Below are positions 12,980 through 26,300 of a DNA stretch of 64,000 bases, piece by piece. Each line of letters starts with the position of its first letter. The stretch's first letter is position 1. The position numbers and the translations under genes were made by a program. A model generated the notes under the pieces. The model saw only the letters and a list, made by a program, of their open reading frames with translations. It was not told where the DNA came from and searched no databases. The stretch covers positions 1-64,000 of the forward strand of contig JAXGGA010002282.1 of assembly GCA_038373865.1 (NCBI GenBank), written 5' to 3'. The DNA comes from Uloborus plumipes (Eukaryota; Arthropoda; Arachnida; Araneae; Uloboridae).

Positions 12980-14021
12980 AGTTAGAGTAGGGGTGCACAA
13001 CATGCGGCCCGCGGCCCAAATTCGGCCCTCCACGTAATGATGTGAGGCCCGCGAGTGAACTTAAAATCTTGTGCTAGAAAATAAAAAAATTGAAAAAAAA
13101 AATTCTTTTTCAGTACTTTTTTTTCCAGTAAGTTTATTTTTAACACAGGAGGGATAAAAAAAAAATAAAAGAAATATTTCCTGGCATGATTTTAAATTAC
13201 GCACACCAAATAAAATGCTCAAAAAATCATTTTGAAAAAAGATTTCAGGACTTAGTAGGGAAAAAGAGTAGCCCTTAACATTTAAAATTTCAATTACTAA
13301 CCAGTGGACAGTGAACCTTTACAACTTTCTAGGCACTGATTCAGCAAAGCTAATAATTGTTATAGTAACAACCAAGACAAAAAAAATTGGAGAAAAAATG
13401 CATTTTTCAAAATGTTATATTATTTAATATTTCATTGCTCAAGGCCTATGTTTTCAGCATGAATGTTTAAATCCTGCTTATTTGACTTTTATATATTTAA
13501 TGCTTTGCAATTTTTGCTTTTTTAATGTATTTTTCCGATGCCATGTGTAAAGCGTACCCGAAACTTTTCAGCAATCTTTTAGCATCAGTTTTCAAGTTAG
13601 GATATTTCATCTTATTTTCGGAGTAATTCCCTACACAAATCATATTGAACAAGAAAACAAACGTATTTTCAAAATAAATACGAGCATTCTTTTAACCACC
13701 ATTATATAATTTTTGCACTCCCACTATTAAAATTTTTCTTACACTTACTAACATCAGCAAAGTACTGGTGAATGCTGCTAGGTCCATCATTTTTTAAAAT
13801 TTTCCAGGGGGCAAAGTATGTACTCAATGCAAATTGTATGACAAAATATTTTTTTAAAAAAATGGCGATTTCTCAAAGCGTAGGAGAAGGTGGGGTGATG
13901 GGAGGGGCAATTACTGTCCTAGAAACCTCCAAATGATGTTCTTAATATGCGGCCCTCCAATAGCACTCTTGTTACGTGTGTGGCCCTTCACTGAAAAAGG
14001 TTGTGCACCCCTAAGTTAGAG
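12980..14021. mobile_element. hAT non-autonomous element just upstream of exon 1
   Basis: Left end TAGGGGTGCACAAC (12988), right end GTTGTGCACCCCTA (ending 14013). AGTTAGAG is duplicated exactly at 12980-12987 and 14014-14021. Subterminal GCGGCCC and GGCCCTCC motifs at both ends are typical of hAT MITEs. 1026 bp, no coding frame. Confidence 0.92.
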
Positions 14022-14221
14022 AAAAACATAATGTTCTTGAGAGATTATGTTACTTGATGAAAATTTTGTATGCTGTACAGTTATCAGTTTTAAAATCTTA
14101 TCTGGTATGTGATTATGAAAATATGAACTCATTTCTGTTCCACCAAATATGAACTTTCAATACCAGGACAAATATACACCAATGAATTAAAAGGTTCTGT
14201 CATATATATTTTTTATTTTAG

Positions 14222-14393
14222 TATGAATAATCAAAAGCCTGAAAGCAAAGTTTTGGAACATGAAGATGCCGATCATACCCAACCTATTAACTTGGTTGCA
14301 GCCAGAACACCTGTTACAACATTCTCTGGTTCAGGCACAGCTGCAGTCACTCAACCAGTCAGAACACACTTAGAACCAAAGCCAGGAGTAATG
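14222..14393 (+). CDS. SAP130: SAP130 coding exon 1 (residues 1-57)
   Basis: The acceptor TTTTATTTTAG ends at 14221 and the first ATG is at 14223, so a single untranslated base precedes the start. The donor GTAATT is at 14394, leaving phase 0. It encodes MNNQKPES through EPKPGVM, a polar Thr/Pro-rich N-terminus with no domain. A hAT element ends about 200 bp upstream. Confidence 0.85.
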
Positions 14394-17300
14394 GTAATTT
14401 TCTCGTATTTCTTTCATTAATGTTCATAAACTTAGTGATGGAAAAAGATGTAGTATCCCGGGTCCATCATTTGGACATTCAGCAGGGCTGATTGTTATTG
14501 ATGATGATATGTTGTTTTACTAACATACATATGTACATACAAGATATGTATATAGGTCAAGATCAGCAGATAGAAAAATGTAAGATTCACATGCTTTATG
14601 GGCCATTTTCATTCAGTCCACTCTTATATTTGAAGCAGAATTTCTGATTAATGTAAACAATTTCTTATTTTTAAAACTGGCTAGTGTTTTTAATAAGGAA
14701 TCATGTCAACTTAAAAACTGCAATTTAATCTTATTATGAAATGTATATGATTCCTAACTGTCAGTATTTTACAACAGTGTTAGAAATAAGAATTTAAATT
14801 TAGCCGTCAAAATGAACGACCTGGGTGTAATTTTCAATGAGTTAAACATATAAAAGATAAACTTTTAGATAGAAATGCTGCACTTGCAGATGGCATATTT
14901 AACAAGATCTGTTGAATATACAAAAAAAAAAATGGATTTTTAAAGACAAAATTGCTTGCATTTTAAAGTTACTTTTGCAAATTTATCGTTTGGGCAACAA
15001 CCACAATGAATTGGAAAGAAAACTTCATTGTCACCTAGAACTTTAGGCTTCAAGTTTAATGCTAGGGTTGGAAATCTAGATGTCGAATCAGAATTTTGGT
15101 CTCAAAATGCAACTGACGAACGCTTGTTTCAAACATTGTTTAACAGGTTTCAGAGATTTCTTATTTTTGTTCAGCATAATCTCATGTTATATCTTTTTAA
15201 TCTTGTTTTTAGACTTTGTATTTCCGTACACCTACTCCTAGGCCACAGGGTCAAGTAATGGCTCCTGTTGGAGCACAAGTTTCTACATCTCAACATTTCA
15301 CTTCAAAGCCAGGTAAATATATTACTTCTCCTATATTTGCTGTGAGCTAATTTCATTGGCTACAAATAATAACTTTGTGCAATAACTTAATGCAAATCAC
15401 AGCTCACAATTTGTATTTTATGTCAATTATTGGTTTTACGCTCAGATGTTTACCAAAAATATTTTTGTTTAGATTGACAACAATAAGTTTGAAATGTAAA
15501 TTTTATATTGAATAGAAATATTTATATATTTACATTAATAGTTACATTCAAGAAGATTAAGCCTCATAACAGTTTTTTAAGTAAACCTTGCATGAATAAA
15601 ATTTAATCGTGTGCGTTTGTTTGAATATTTTTGACTTTTCCCGTCAAATTGTCTTGCATTTCTTAAAAGCTGCAAGTCAACTGATTTGTTAACTAAAAAC
15701 TTCTGCCCAAAAATTTTATACTTTTCTTTCATTTATTGATTCTTATTCATTTCTTCATTACTTATTTATTTACTGTGCTGCACTTACTATAAAATTAATT
15801 TAAAATATTTACATCTATTTTAATTTTATGAAAGTTTTTTTCTTTCCTTTTTTTTTTTTTTTTTTGAATTTATCATTCTTTGAAAGTTTTGTTAATAAAC
15901 TAATCTACTTTTCTAACTCTAAATGTGTTGATATCGATAAAATGCAAAGGAAAAGGATTTTCCTCAATTTGTTTCATACATTTGAAAAAAAAAAGTTTGA
16001 AGTAGAAGTTATTCCTATTTAACTTTGCTAATTTTGTTTCTTCATTTTATCTTAGGAGCAGATTTCAAGAATTCTCATAGTTTTACTGGTAAGTTTTTTC
16101 TTGATAATTTTGCTGTCTTATTTGATAGGATGTTTTGACCTATGTTTTAGGAGTTGATTTTATAGGATTTGATTAATGACTGAAAAGATCATTATTTTGC
16201 TTTAAATGACATCTTTCAACCTGTTGTGTGATCTTAAGCAGTCTTTCGTAAACTTTTTAATTTCCAATGTCAGGTAATGAAAGATGTTGTAGAATGATCA
16301 ACAAACAAATGAGCAATACACAGAAGATAGCAAATAAGAAATAGTATGCAGTTTTGTCTATATATGTCATTTTTGTTTTTCTTTGCAATATCTTCCCAAA
16401 GGAATCCAGCATTTAAGGCAGAAAACTGATTCAAATGTGACTTCCATTTCCTCATTGGAAATCTACGATTGGCATATTAAGATTTTTTAGCAATGTTTAC
16501 TTTCATATTAAATGTTTTAATAATCATAGTCAGGGGCAAAAAATTATTTAGTAGTAATGACAGAATGTCCCAAATCCTTTTAATCTAGGCTTTTTGTTTA
16601 TTCTCATCAGAGAAATTCGTTCAGAAAGCTTTTCTGTAAAAATGTTAGATAAGACATTTTGCTATGTGAAAGGAAATGGAGTTAAAAGTGTTAGCTCCTT
16701 CCTGAGCAAGCACTGACCAGATGGTAAAGTGCAAAAATATTTCACTTTGCCCCGCATGCACTTTAGCAAATTCCATTGAGCATATAAAACGAAAACATGC
16801 TTAACACGAACTAAATAAGTACTGCGCTGAACATCAGTAGTTTACAATTAATACTTAAAGTGATAATTACAAAGAATTTATCATTTTATAATAACAAAAA
16901 ATGTTTTTGAAAAAGCACAAATGTTACAAAAAGTGTCAAATTTTGTAAATGGCTTGTATATTTTTTTCATTGATGTTTAGAGCTATTTATTTTTTGACAG
17001 GAACCAATAATATGTTCAGGAACTTAGTTAAAATATTGATACATATGTGGTGCAGCAAACTGAAAATATTTTACCACTTCACTTAGCCTTGCATCCCCCT
17101 ACTTAAAGCTTACTATTGTATGTTTTTGGTGTCACATGTTACACCTAATATTTGCTTAGCTCTTATTGTGCAACACTTTTTCAGCATCCTCTTTCTGTTT
17201 ACAATACATTTTATTTTTTAATCATTAGTATTCAAATTAAAAGGTATTGAACAAAAGTACTAATTCATTTTTCTGTATAAATGTGATTTATTTATTGTAA

Positions 17301-20300
17301 CAACGAGGATCTTATGCTACATATAATAAAAAAATCCTTAGATCGAATGTTTCTATGGATTTTTTTTTTTTTTTGATTGGATGTTTCTTACTTTTTTGTT
17401 TTTTACCATATCAAAGAATGCTTTCATTGAACTTGATTGATAAAGAAAAATTCCATGTGAATGTTAGCAAAATTTAGTAAAATATGCAAATGTCTCACTA
17501 TAATATAATTTTTGCTTTTTTTTTCAAATTGGAATCAAAATTCGGAAAGGTGGTAGTCATGAGTATTCCTGTTTGGGGTCCCATATTACGAGGCACTTTC
17601 AAAAAGTAAGGGCCGTTTGGTCACAGAAAAAGATATACTCATATGAAAACAAATGTCATATTTAGTTACGTATGTTAGAAAATAGGCCCTATTTATTCTT
17701 GGAGCAATTTCCTAAAAAGCTGGAATGTTTAGAAAATATTTAAACCTACTTTTGTGTTTTCAAACCTGGTGTAAAGCTTTCCTGCAATGTCCCATGTTGT
17801 TTACCTGGCGTGCGAAATATCCCCATAAAGTTCCAATCTTAAATTATGTGTGTATTTAGCCGTCAACACCTACAAAGTGACATGACATAAGAGCTAAAGT
17901 GTTGAGTAACTTTTTGGCTGAATTTAAATGAAAACAATATCGAAAATGTTTCAACTAAGGTGTTGAGTTGTTTTTTTTGGATTAGTATCTATCAAATTTA
18001 GCTATGCTAATGTGATGTATGTCATGGTCGCTACATAGGGTTGACTGTAACCATAAATATGAGTTCCATGAATTTACTTGGGCTTCTTATTCATTTTTAC
18101 TGTCACTGCATTTGGACGGTTGATGCTGTGATTGCATCGGGGAGCTTGAAATGCTCCATAGTTAATTTCGTTTTCCACTCAGAAGAAGTGGATGGAATTT
18201 AATATGTAAAAGTTTTTTTCGTTCACCCTGCTATAAGGGTCAGGGGGTGTTCCTGGAGTTCTACCCTGTTTTTTTGAAGTTTGAAACCAGGTGCTTCGCT
18301 TGAATCTTGGAGATGTTCATCCATTTTTTATATGAGGCTTAGGCCTACTACGATGGGAAGTCTGAGGCGTACTTGCTCGGCCATGCGGCGGCCGAATGTT
18401 CTTCTGAAGGGTTCTTCAAGAACTGGTGGAGCCTTTTTCTTGGATAGATAGCCGGTAGCGTCCCTGCTGTGTTCACTCCGTCCACTAAAATCGTCGACAA
18501 GTGCTTAGTTTATGTTTCTGCAGAGGGAATCATCATTTTAATGCCTTTTTCCAGTGAATGATTTTCCCCGTGGTATGAACATTCATGTTATTTTACTGGG
18601 ACATTATCTTCTTTATGGCATCTTTTCAAGTCTGTGAACTCTTTTTGGAACTGGAACGATATTTTTTAAAATTTTGAATGTATTAGGGGTTTTTATGGTC
18701 TAAATTGCTTTGAGTGTGTCAACTTATTTAATTTTTACACATACTGTTTACATTTGTTTGAATAAATTGTTATTTATTTTTAATATGAATTCATGTATTC
18801 TTTTCTCACGAGCAGAACCATTCCACATTTTCTGTTGGTCGGGGGGTGGCCCGGTCTTGGTTTTTACCAATTCCGGGTTATCTCCGTTCGCCAGCCAACA
18901 AGGTACAAATTTGCTTTAATTATTTACATAATCCCCGTTCACTTCTAAGCATTTTTCGTACAGCTGCATCAGCTTCTTTAAACCCTCTGCGTAGGAACTT
19001 GCCGCCTGAAAGTTGAACCAGTTGACAAGCATTTTTGAGTCCCTCTTTGGTTTCAAAAGGTTGTCTACCTAGCCGCTGTTTAAAATGTAAGAGGAAGTAG
19101 TCGCTATGTGCAAGATCGGGACCGTACGGTGGGTGGTCAAAAAGTTCTCTAAGAAAACTTAAATTTTCTTCTTAGTTTTAGCAGCAGTGTGAGGATGCGC
19201 GTTATCAGGGAGGAAGATTACGCCTGATGACAATTTCCCACGGCGTTTCTTTTGGATAGCAAGCCTTAATTTGTCGCCGAATCACAGAATGCAATTCACA
19301 GTTGGCGGGATCGACGATTTTCGTGGCCATTGTTCTTTGCTTTCATGGTCATCAAAACGACTTCAGAAATGAAATAAATGGCATTGTAGCTTCACAATGT
19401 GTCAGTTAATGGCCCAGCAGTAGTAAAACTGTGCTTCAAAGTGCCATTATTTAAATACAAGCAAACGGCCCTTACTTTTTGAACGCGCCTCGTTACTGAC
19501 CGCTCTTAATTCAAGAATTTTTCCCTTTACTGACTGAGATTCTTTTCACCTAGCTCTATTGTTCTTAAAAATAAGTTAATTTGTACTTTGTTAGAGAGAG
19601 AAAAAGAATTATTGTGCTTTGCTTCATGTATTTTCTCTTCTTCTTTTTTTTTTTTTTTTGTTTGCCCTATGGACTAGTCATCAGAATGCCTGCAAGTGAC
19701 ATTGCACAGGCTCAAGTTGGTACTACCACTGCAAGTTCTTGTGGAGCTCTTACACCAGGAATCCTTCCTTCTGCCTTGAGTTCCAGTAGCAGTAGACACA
19801 TAATTCCTGCTGTGCATCCAGTGATAGCAGCTGGAAGCACTGGACCATCCATGGCTTCTATAATTCGAGGATCTCAAGTTTCACCAGCTGGGCATGTCAT
19901 ACATCCACCATTTTCATCACATGTGCCCAGAGGTTTGTAATTTTTTTAAATGGTTTTTCTTAATTTAGTTTTCCTTATCAACATGTTATTTTTATTTAAT
20001 TTTTAGTTTTTTAAGCTCTTATTTTGTCTTGGTCATTCTACTAAGTTAAAAAAAATAATAATTTTTCATGCATACTAACCATGTACAGATCTTAAAATCA
20101 TTCATAATTTTTATTTTTCAAAAATGCATTGTTCCTCAAATGCTTAAATTGTATATTTGCTGATTTGAAATAGTTCAAAAATACATGTTCTTGTTCATGA
20201 AAAAAGACTCCCCCCCCCCCTCTAAAATTTTGTTAACAAAATGAAATCCTCTTTTTTTTCCTGTTCCCACAATATTTGGTATTTAAACTCAAAATTTTGG

Positions 20301-23300
20301 GAAGTTTACCCATTTTAAGGCATGCCAGACTTGCAAACTCTCCCGTTTTTCACGGGAGACTTCTGTTTTATACTACATTCTCCTGATTGTACGCTTGAGT
20401 ATTTATTTCTCCCAATTTGTATTCCATTTTCATACTTTCTTTTATTTTCAAAATTAATCAACACTTTCATCTATAAAATATAGTTATTCACCTCCCTAAA
20501 ATAAATGGCATGGCTAGCAGCACTGATCTGTACGCAATGATCCCAAAGCTGCTCCAACTGCATTGATGTGCACCAAATACCACCTGCTCCAAAGAACAAT
20601 TTTAATTCATTTTGCACCAAAGATGCAACAAAACGTTTTTTTTATAAAAATTGCTGTTTTTTTGCAAATTTATTGCTGAAATCTTTGGCTTAAATGTCTA
20701 TAGCTTTATTTCTGTTTTATTCTCAATGTTTTAAAATTGTAAAATAGCAGAAAGGAAGTGTCAGGGTATATGTGTGCAATCTTTTTGTATCTATTACAGG
20801 AATTAAATGTTTACCTTTCAGATAATTTCTTTAGAGGTGTTCAGAGTAGCATTTCGGCTGAGTACCGAGTTACCAAGTACGCGATATGAAATTTGTTGCA
20901 CTGCAGCTTAACATACAATGACTTTTATTGTCAAAATATTTTCATAGCATGTTTTATTTTTTTATTTTGTTCCTAAATATTGCTTGACTCAAAATGGTCA
21001 CAACCTTTTTCTTAAGATTGTAAAACTGACTTAATTTGACTCCTATTTATTGTTATCACTAACCAAGAACTTGAATCTACAAAATGGTGGTTAAAAAATT
21101 TTTAATCCAAGTTTTTAAATGGGTCAAAATAAATTGAAATATGATTTAAGAGAGATTAACCCATTAATGCCTAACGTCTTTTTTAGGACAGTCCAAAAAA
21201 AGATCTGAATTTCCCCAAAATGAACATTTCAACCAAATAATAGTGTTCAATTAGTACCTTGGTATTGTTTCAATTCGTTATTAACAGATTGCAGCACATA
21301 ACCATTGTAAAGTGTGTTCTGTAGCAGTTTTAATTTGATCTTTATCAAAAATTTCATTGTTTGCAATCTCAAGAAAAAAAGCTAAGTTTTCAAAGTTATT
21401 CCCATCTTCCCAATTTATGTTAATTGCTGTTTTAATTCTTCTTTTAAAATGTCTTTTTAAATATTATATCGTAGGCAGAAAAAAATTTTAGTAAAAAATG
21501 TATGTACCCTCTGAGGTCTATCGCAACTTTTAAGGGACGATTTTTATTTCCTTAATAAAAAAATTATTTTTTACATAATATTTTTTTATTATTTTTCCTG
21601 TCCATTAAACACTGTTTGTAACCAGTATACAAAAAATCTTTGGGAAAAAAAAATGTCAGATATTAATGGGTTAAGGTTTCTTGTTATCAGTCAATGAATA
21701 TTCATCTTAGGGATCACATTGAACTGTTCCTGGCCAAAGGTTAATTTAACACACTAACATGTGATATGGAAAAGATAGTTACACACAAATGCACCTTCAT
21801 GAATTTGCAATGTAGAAATTACATAGCTAACTCTTAACCATGCATTGATTTTGTTAGTGCAGATTTTTTTTTTTTTTTGACTCATCCATAGAGTACTGTT
21901 GTATTTTGTGAATAAAGCAATTGGGAATTTCTTTTCAACTTTCGTTATCATGAAAAATATTCAATTTTTACAACTACTCAGCATTGGTCGAGTACCAAGT
22001 GCTTGGTAAATGGGCCGAGTACCAAGTATTTACCGAGAACTCGGTATACCACTAGATTTCTTAGTAGTCTACAAAGTGATAATTCATATTTTGTTCATGT
22101 TATTTTTCATCGAAACTTTTTTTTTTGAAACGTTTGGTCTTAGAAAATCTTGGTACAAGTTGCGAAAACTAGCGATTTGTTTCAATTTTCTTCAGCTGAA
22201 ACGATAATTTTGCTTTAGTTGTCATTCGTTACATATACTTGATATTTTTGTTTTAGGGGGGTGACCCAATTACTCAAACCAACCCTATGACATGAAAATT
22301 ATTTTTGTCCTGTACTCCAAGATCCCTTTTGTTAATAAATATCAATGTAGCAGATTTTAAAAAAGTGTTGATTATTCCCTACCAGTGCTCGAAATTAGCG
22401 GTCGTTAGTCGTATTTTGCAACTTTAAATTTCGTTTTGACGACCGCGATTTTGAAACTAGTCGTCACTTTGACGCCTAACTTGTGCTTCCCTGTCCTTTT
22501 CCAGTAGCTCAAGGTCAGTTTTCAGAACATCAACCTCACAATAGCAGAAAAGCGTCCTGCTATAATGGCAGAATCGGCCCTCAGCAGAATGACCTGTATC
22601 TCCTCTTTCCTCCCCCCAAAGACATCACCAGCACATGCTGTGCCTTTTGTTCCTTTGCACCTGTTTCCCCTTAATCCTTTCTTCCCCACCCTCTCCTGGA
22701 AATCGCTGTTCTGCACTAGTTGATGGAGATTCACTCATCACTTCATGTCAACACAGAGCGGCAGGTGAGAGACAAAGGTTTGGCAAACACATACAAAACA
22801 AAAATCTGCAACTGTTTAAGCTTTTTTGGAAGTTTAAACTGCTAAATGAAAGCCTCATTTCTCGCATATTGATATACATAATGCCTTTGACGTGTTTTGC
22901 ACTGACACTTTGCAGTTTGACTTTTTTTAACGCTCAAGCTGATTTTCTTACGCAATTTTTAATTAAATCGCCGTAATCGATGTTTCTGAGATTTTTTTTT
23001 TTTACTGTTTGAGTGCAACAATTAATGACAATTCTACGAAAAACGCTGCAGATTAATTCGTTTTTGTCCGATTTCCCATGCACGTGGGAAAAAGGCTTAG
23101 CACATTGCAGGTGTGCAGCAATCTTTTTTCATCTGTTTCTCGGTTGTACCTCTTCTGATAATTTCTTAAATTTTATGTTGTGCAAAGCCTATTCAACTAA
23201 AATACAAGGATATTTTTTTGCACCCCTTGTCTTTTAAGCCCCCCCCCCCCCCCCCGCTCCGTAAAAAAAGTAAAAAAAGTTGGAATTAAAATTGGTTCTT

Positions 23301-26300
23301 GTAGTCCAAAACTTCTGCTGTCATGTATAATATTCTTTAATCTTTTTTATGTTGAGCATTTATTTATCCACAGTTCTATATTTTTAGCTCAACAGTACTT
23401 GAAAATTTGTATCAGAATATGAAGAAAAATAAAAATATAAAAACATTTTATCAAAAATCTGTTTTTACCCCTTCCCTCCACCTCTGAATGCCATTCTGAG
23501 TGTTTCAAGTGAAAAAATATGTTAACATGTTTATTAGATTTGTAAAAAAAATAACAATTGATCCTCAAAGAATAATTCAACATCAAAGAAAAAAAACTAC
23601 ATAGTCATATAAAGCCCGAACCCAGTGTAGAAAATTTTTGAAAAAGAAGACTGCAGATAAAAGGCAAAATACAACCAAGTTTATTAGCAAAAAAAATATA
23701 ATTATTCTTTTTTTTTCCTTTTTGAGAGAGAAATAGAGGGATATTTGGGGGGGGGGGGGGTGTTTAGGGGTATTCTTTTCATTTAATTCTATTACAGTAA
23801 TAGTCACATTTGCATTTGAGATCTTTAAAATTCAAATTTTCATGCTTATTATATAATTTATGTAAATCTTAACAAAATTTATGCACCTAATCAACGTAAT
23901 TTGGAAATTGCAACCAAGGAAATTATTTTGGCAACTAAGAAAAAAATATCAGGTGCCATTGGCACCTAACTGACTAATACTAATTTCGACCTCTGTTCCC
24001 TACCATATTTCTATCTTTTTATCTGTTTATAAAAAACATGTACCTAATAATTAATCAATAAAATATTTTCAGTACTAGCTGTGTTGCTGTAGCACCTTAA
24101 AAATTATGAGTAGTTGATTAATTGAGGATTAGTCTGAGCTGCTTAGCATTATTTTTAAGTTTTGCTTTTTTTTTTTTTTTCTTCATTAAATGCCAATATT
24201 TTTCTTCTTTAAGGTCCTGCTGCAGTGGCTAGTATTAGTGCTGCACCCAAATCTGCTGTTGCAACTCCAATTCTTCGAACTCCTCATTCATCTGCCACAA
24301 TATCATCATCATCCATGATGGCTCTTCATACGCCTGTCAGGGTAGGAAAAGAAATCTTTTACAAAAGTGTAATAATTTTTTATATACGTTTTAGTTCTTT
24401 TTAAGTTAAGATAAATTATGATTTTCTTTCCTGTATTGTTAGTACAATCAAAAAAATCTTTTCTTTTTTTTTCCATAAATTCGTGTTGTAGATTAATTGC
24501 AATTAGAAAATTCCTCAGCCTTCCCAGAGGTGGAAAATGTGTCCCATTATGTTCCAATTTTTGATGTTCCATTCAAATAGCCTAAATTGCTGACTTCTAC
24601 AGATTGAATCCTGATTATTTGCCTAAACAATTGTTTTTAACACATAATTCATGAACAATACATTTTACATTATTATTATACATTATATGCATGCTGAGTG
24701 GTGCAATCAAACAAGAACACTTTTTTTCTAAAAAATAAGTTTGTATTTTTGCTCAATATGCTTTACGTTGTGTAATACCGAAGAAATAATAAGAAATACT
24801 GTAATCTGAAAGCAGATGCTAAAAGATTGGGGTAGAGTAACAGCAAAACTCTTATTACTTGTGATATGTGCATCAAAGACACACAAAAATGAACAAAAAA
24901 TACCAAGAACTCAGCATGTGAAAGCCTAATGTAAATGATTTAGGACACTAAATGAAAAAAAAAAAAAAAAACCCTTAACTAGTGAAATTAAGACCCAAGT
25001 TTTTATTTTTATTTTCATGGCTTCATTTATTGATTTCTGTTTTTTCATCTTGGTGGTTGCTCTGAGAACAATTATTACTTTTGGTCTTGAATGTTTTTAT
25101 GTACCTGCTGAGAGAATTAGTTATGTTGTAGTTTTTTTTAGTATAATTTTGAAATATGCAATTGTCTTATGAAGTGATTCGTGAGTGTTTTGAAGTTCTT
25201 GTTACATTAATTTTGTAGTAATGCCTAAAATCCGTAACTATTTCTCACAAGTTGTGCAGATTTTTGACCCACCACTGTATATATTTTGTAGCTTTGTAAA
25301 ATAGATGGCTATATGTGTGTGTGCAAGAGGCACAGTGAGGTCATGTGGGTCATAAGCCTTTAGCAACCAAATATAGCCTGAAACTATATTTTAGGGACAT
25401 ATATTTCGAAAAACTTGCCCCAGATTCTCTATTGTGCCCAAATATTGTGCTTCAATCCCTATTTTTTTTCAATAATAACCTCCTCTAAAATAAGAAGCTG
25501 GATCTGGCACTGACATGTATACGTAATAAGATAAAGCAAAGTATGCTGTGAAAGGATATTTACTGATGCTCTAGTTATCTGTGTATATTAGAAAATATTT
25601 ATTCATGCATTTTTTGTTTATTTTTCTTATCTGTTTATTTTAGGCTAAATCACCCACAGTCAGTAGAACTGCAACTCCTCCTGTTGCATCAACATCTCTT
25701 CCTCAAGTAGTTGATTTACAAAAGTAAGAACCTTTTTTTTCTCTTCATTTATTTATTTTATTTTATTTTATTTATTTTTTTTTTATTTTTATTTATTTAT
25801 TTTTTATTTTTATTTATTTATTTATTTTTTTTATTTTTATTTATTTATTTTTTTTTTTTTTGCATGCTCATCATCAAAAGTAACTACTATGTATTTGAAT
25901 ATTGGCTGATCTGTGAAAGAGCCAAAAGGGTCATTCCATGTGAAATCAACAAGCCTCAAAACTTGACCATCACCAATTTCAAAAAAAATTATAGGGTTGA
26001 TTACCTCTATAAAGTGATACAAAAAACTGACTTTAAAAATTTTTTTTCAGCTGTTAGTTTTTTGTGTGAGACCGCTTAAAAAACGCAAAAAAAATGGAAA
26101 AAAGTGAAATTTTGAACATACAAAGATTTAATTTTCTCAGCTTGTATTGCAGCTAGAGTCTTTTGTTATATGTCATTGTAAAGCTCTTTAAACAAGCTTT
26201 CAAATGATATATAATTTGACAAGGTTTTGTGATGTTAATATTTCAAGGTCACCAAAAGCATTATTTGACCTTGAATATTTCAAAAAGTGCATTTTTTTAA

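Noticed and set aside
20316..20400. Hairpin TCTCCCG...CGGGAGA as a terminator or RNA element
   Set aside because: Single short hairpin in an intron without further support; probably a transposon fragment.
22483..22976. Overlapping open frames of 63-113 codons
   Set aside because: They lie inside a non-autonomous hAT element and match no family.
25711..26079. 122-codon Phe/Leu/Tyr-rich frame that looks like membrane segments
   Set aside because: It is a translation of the (TTTA)n repeat running into a palindromic transposon.
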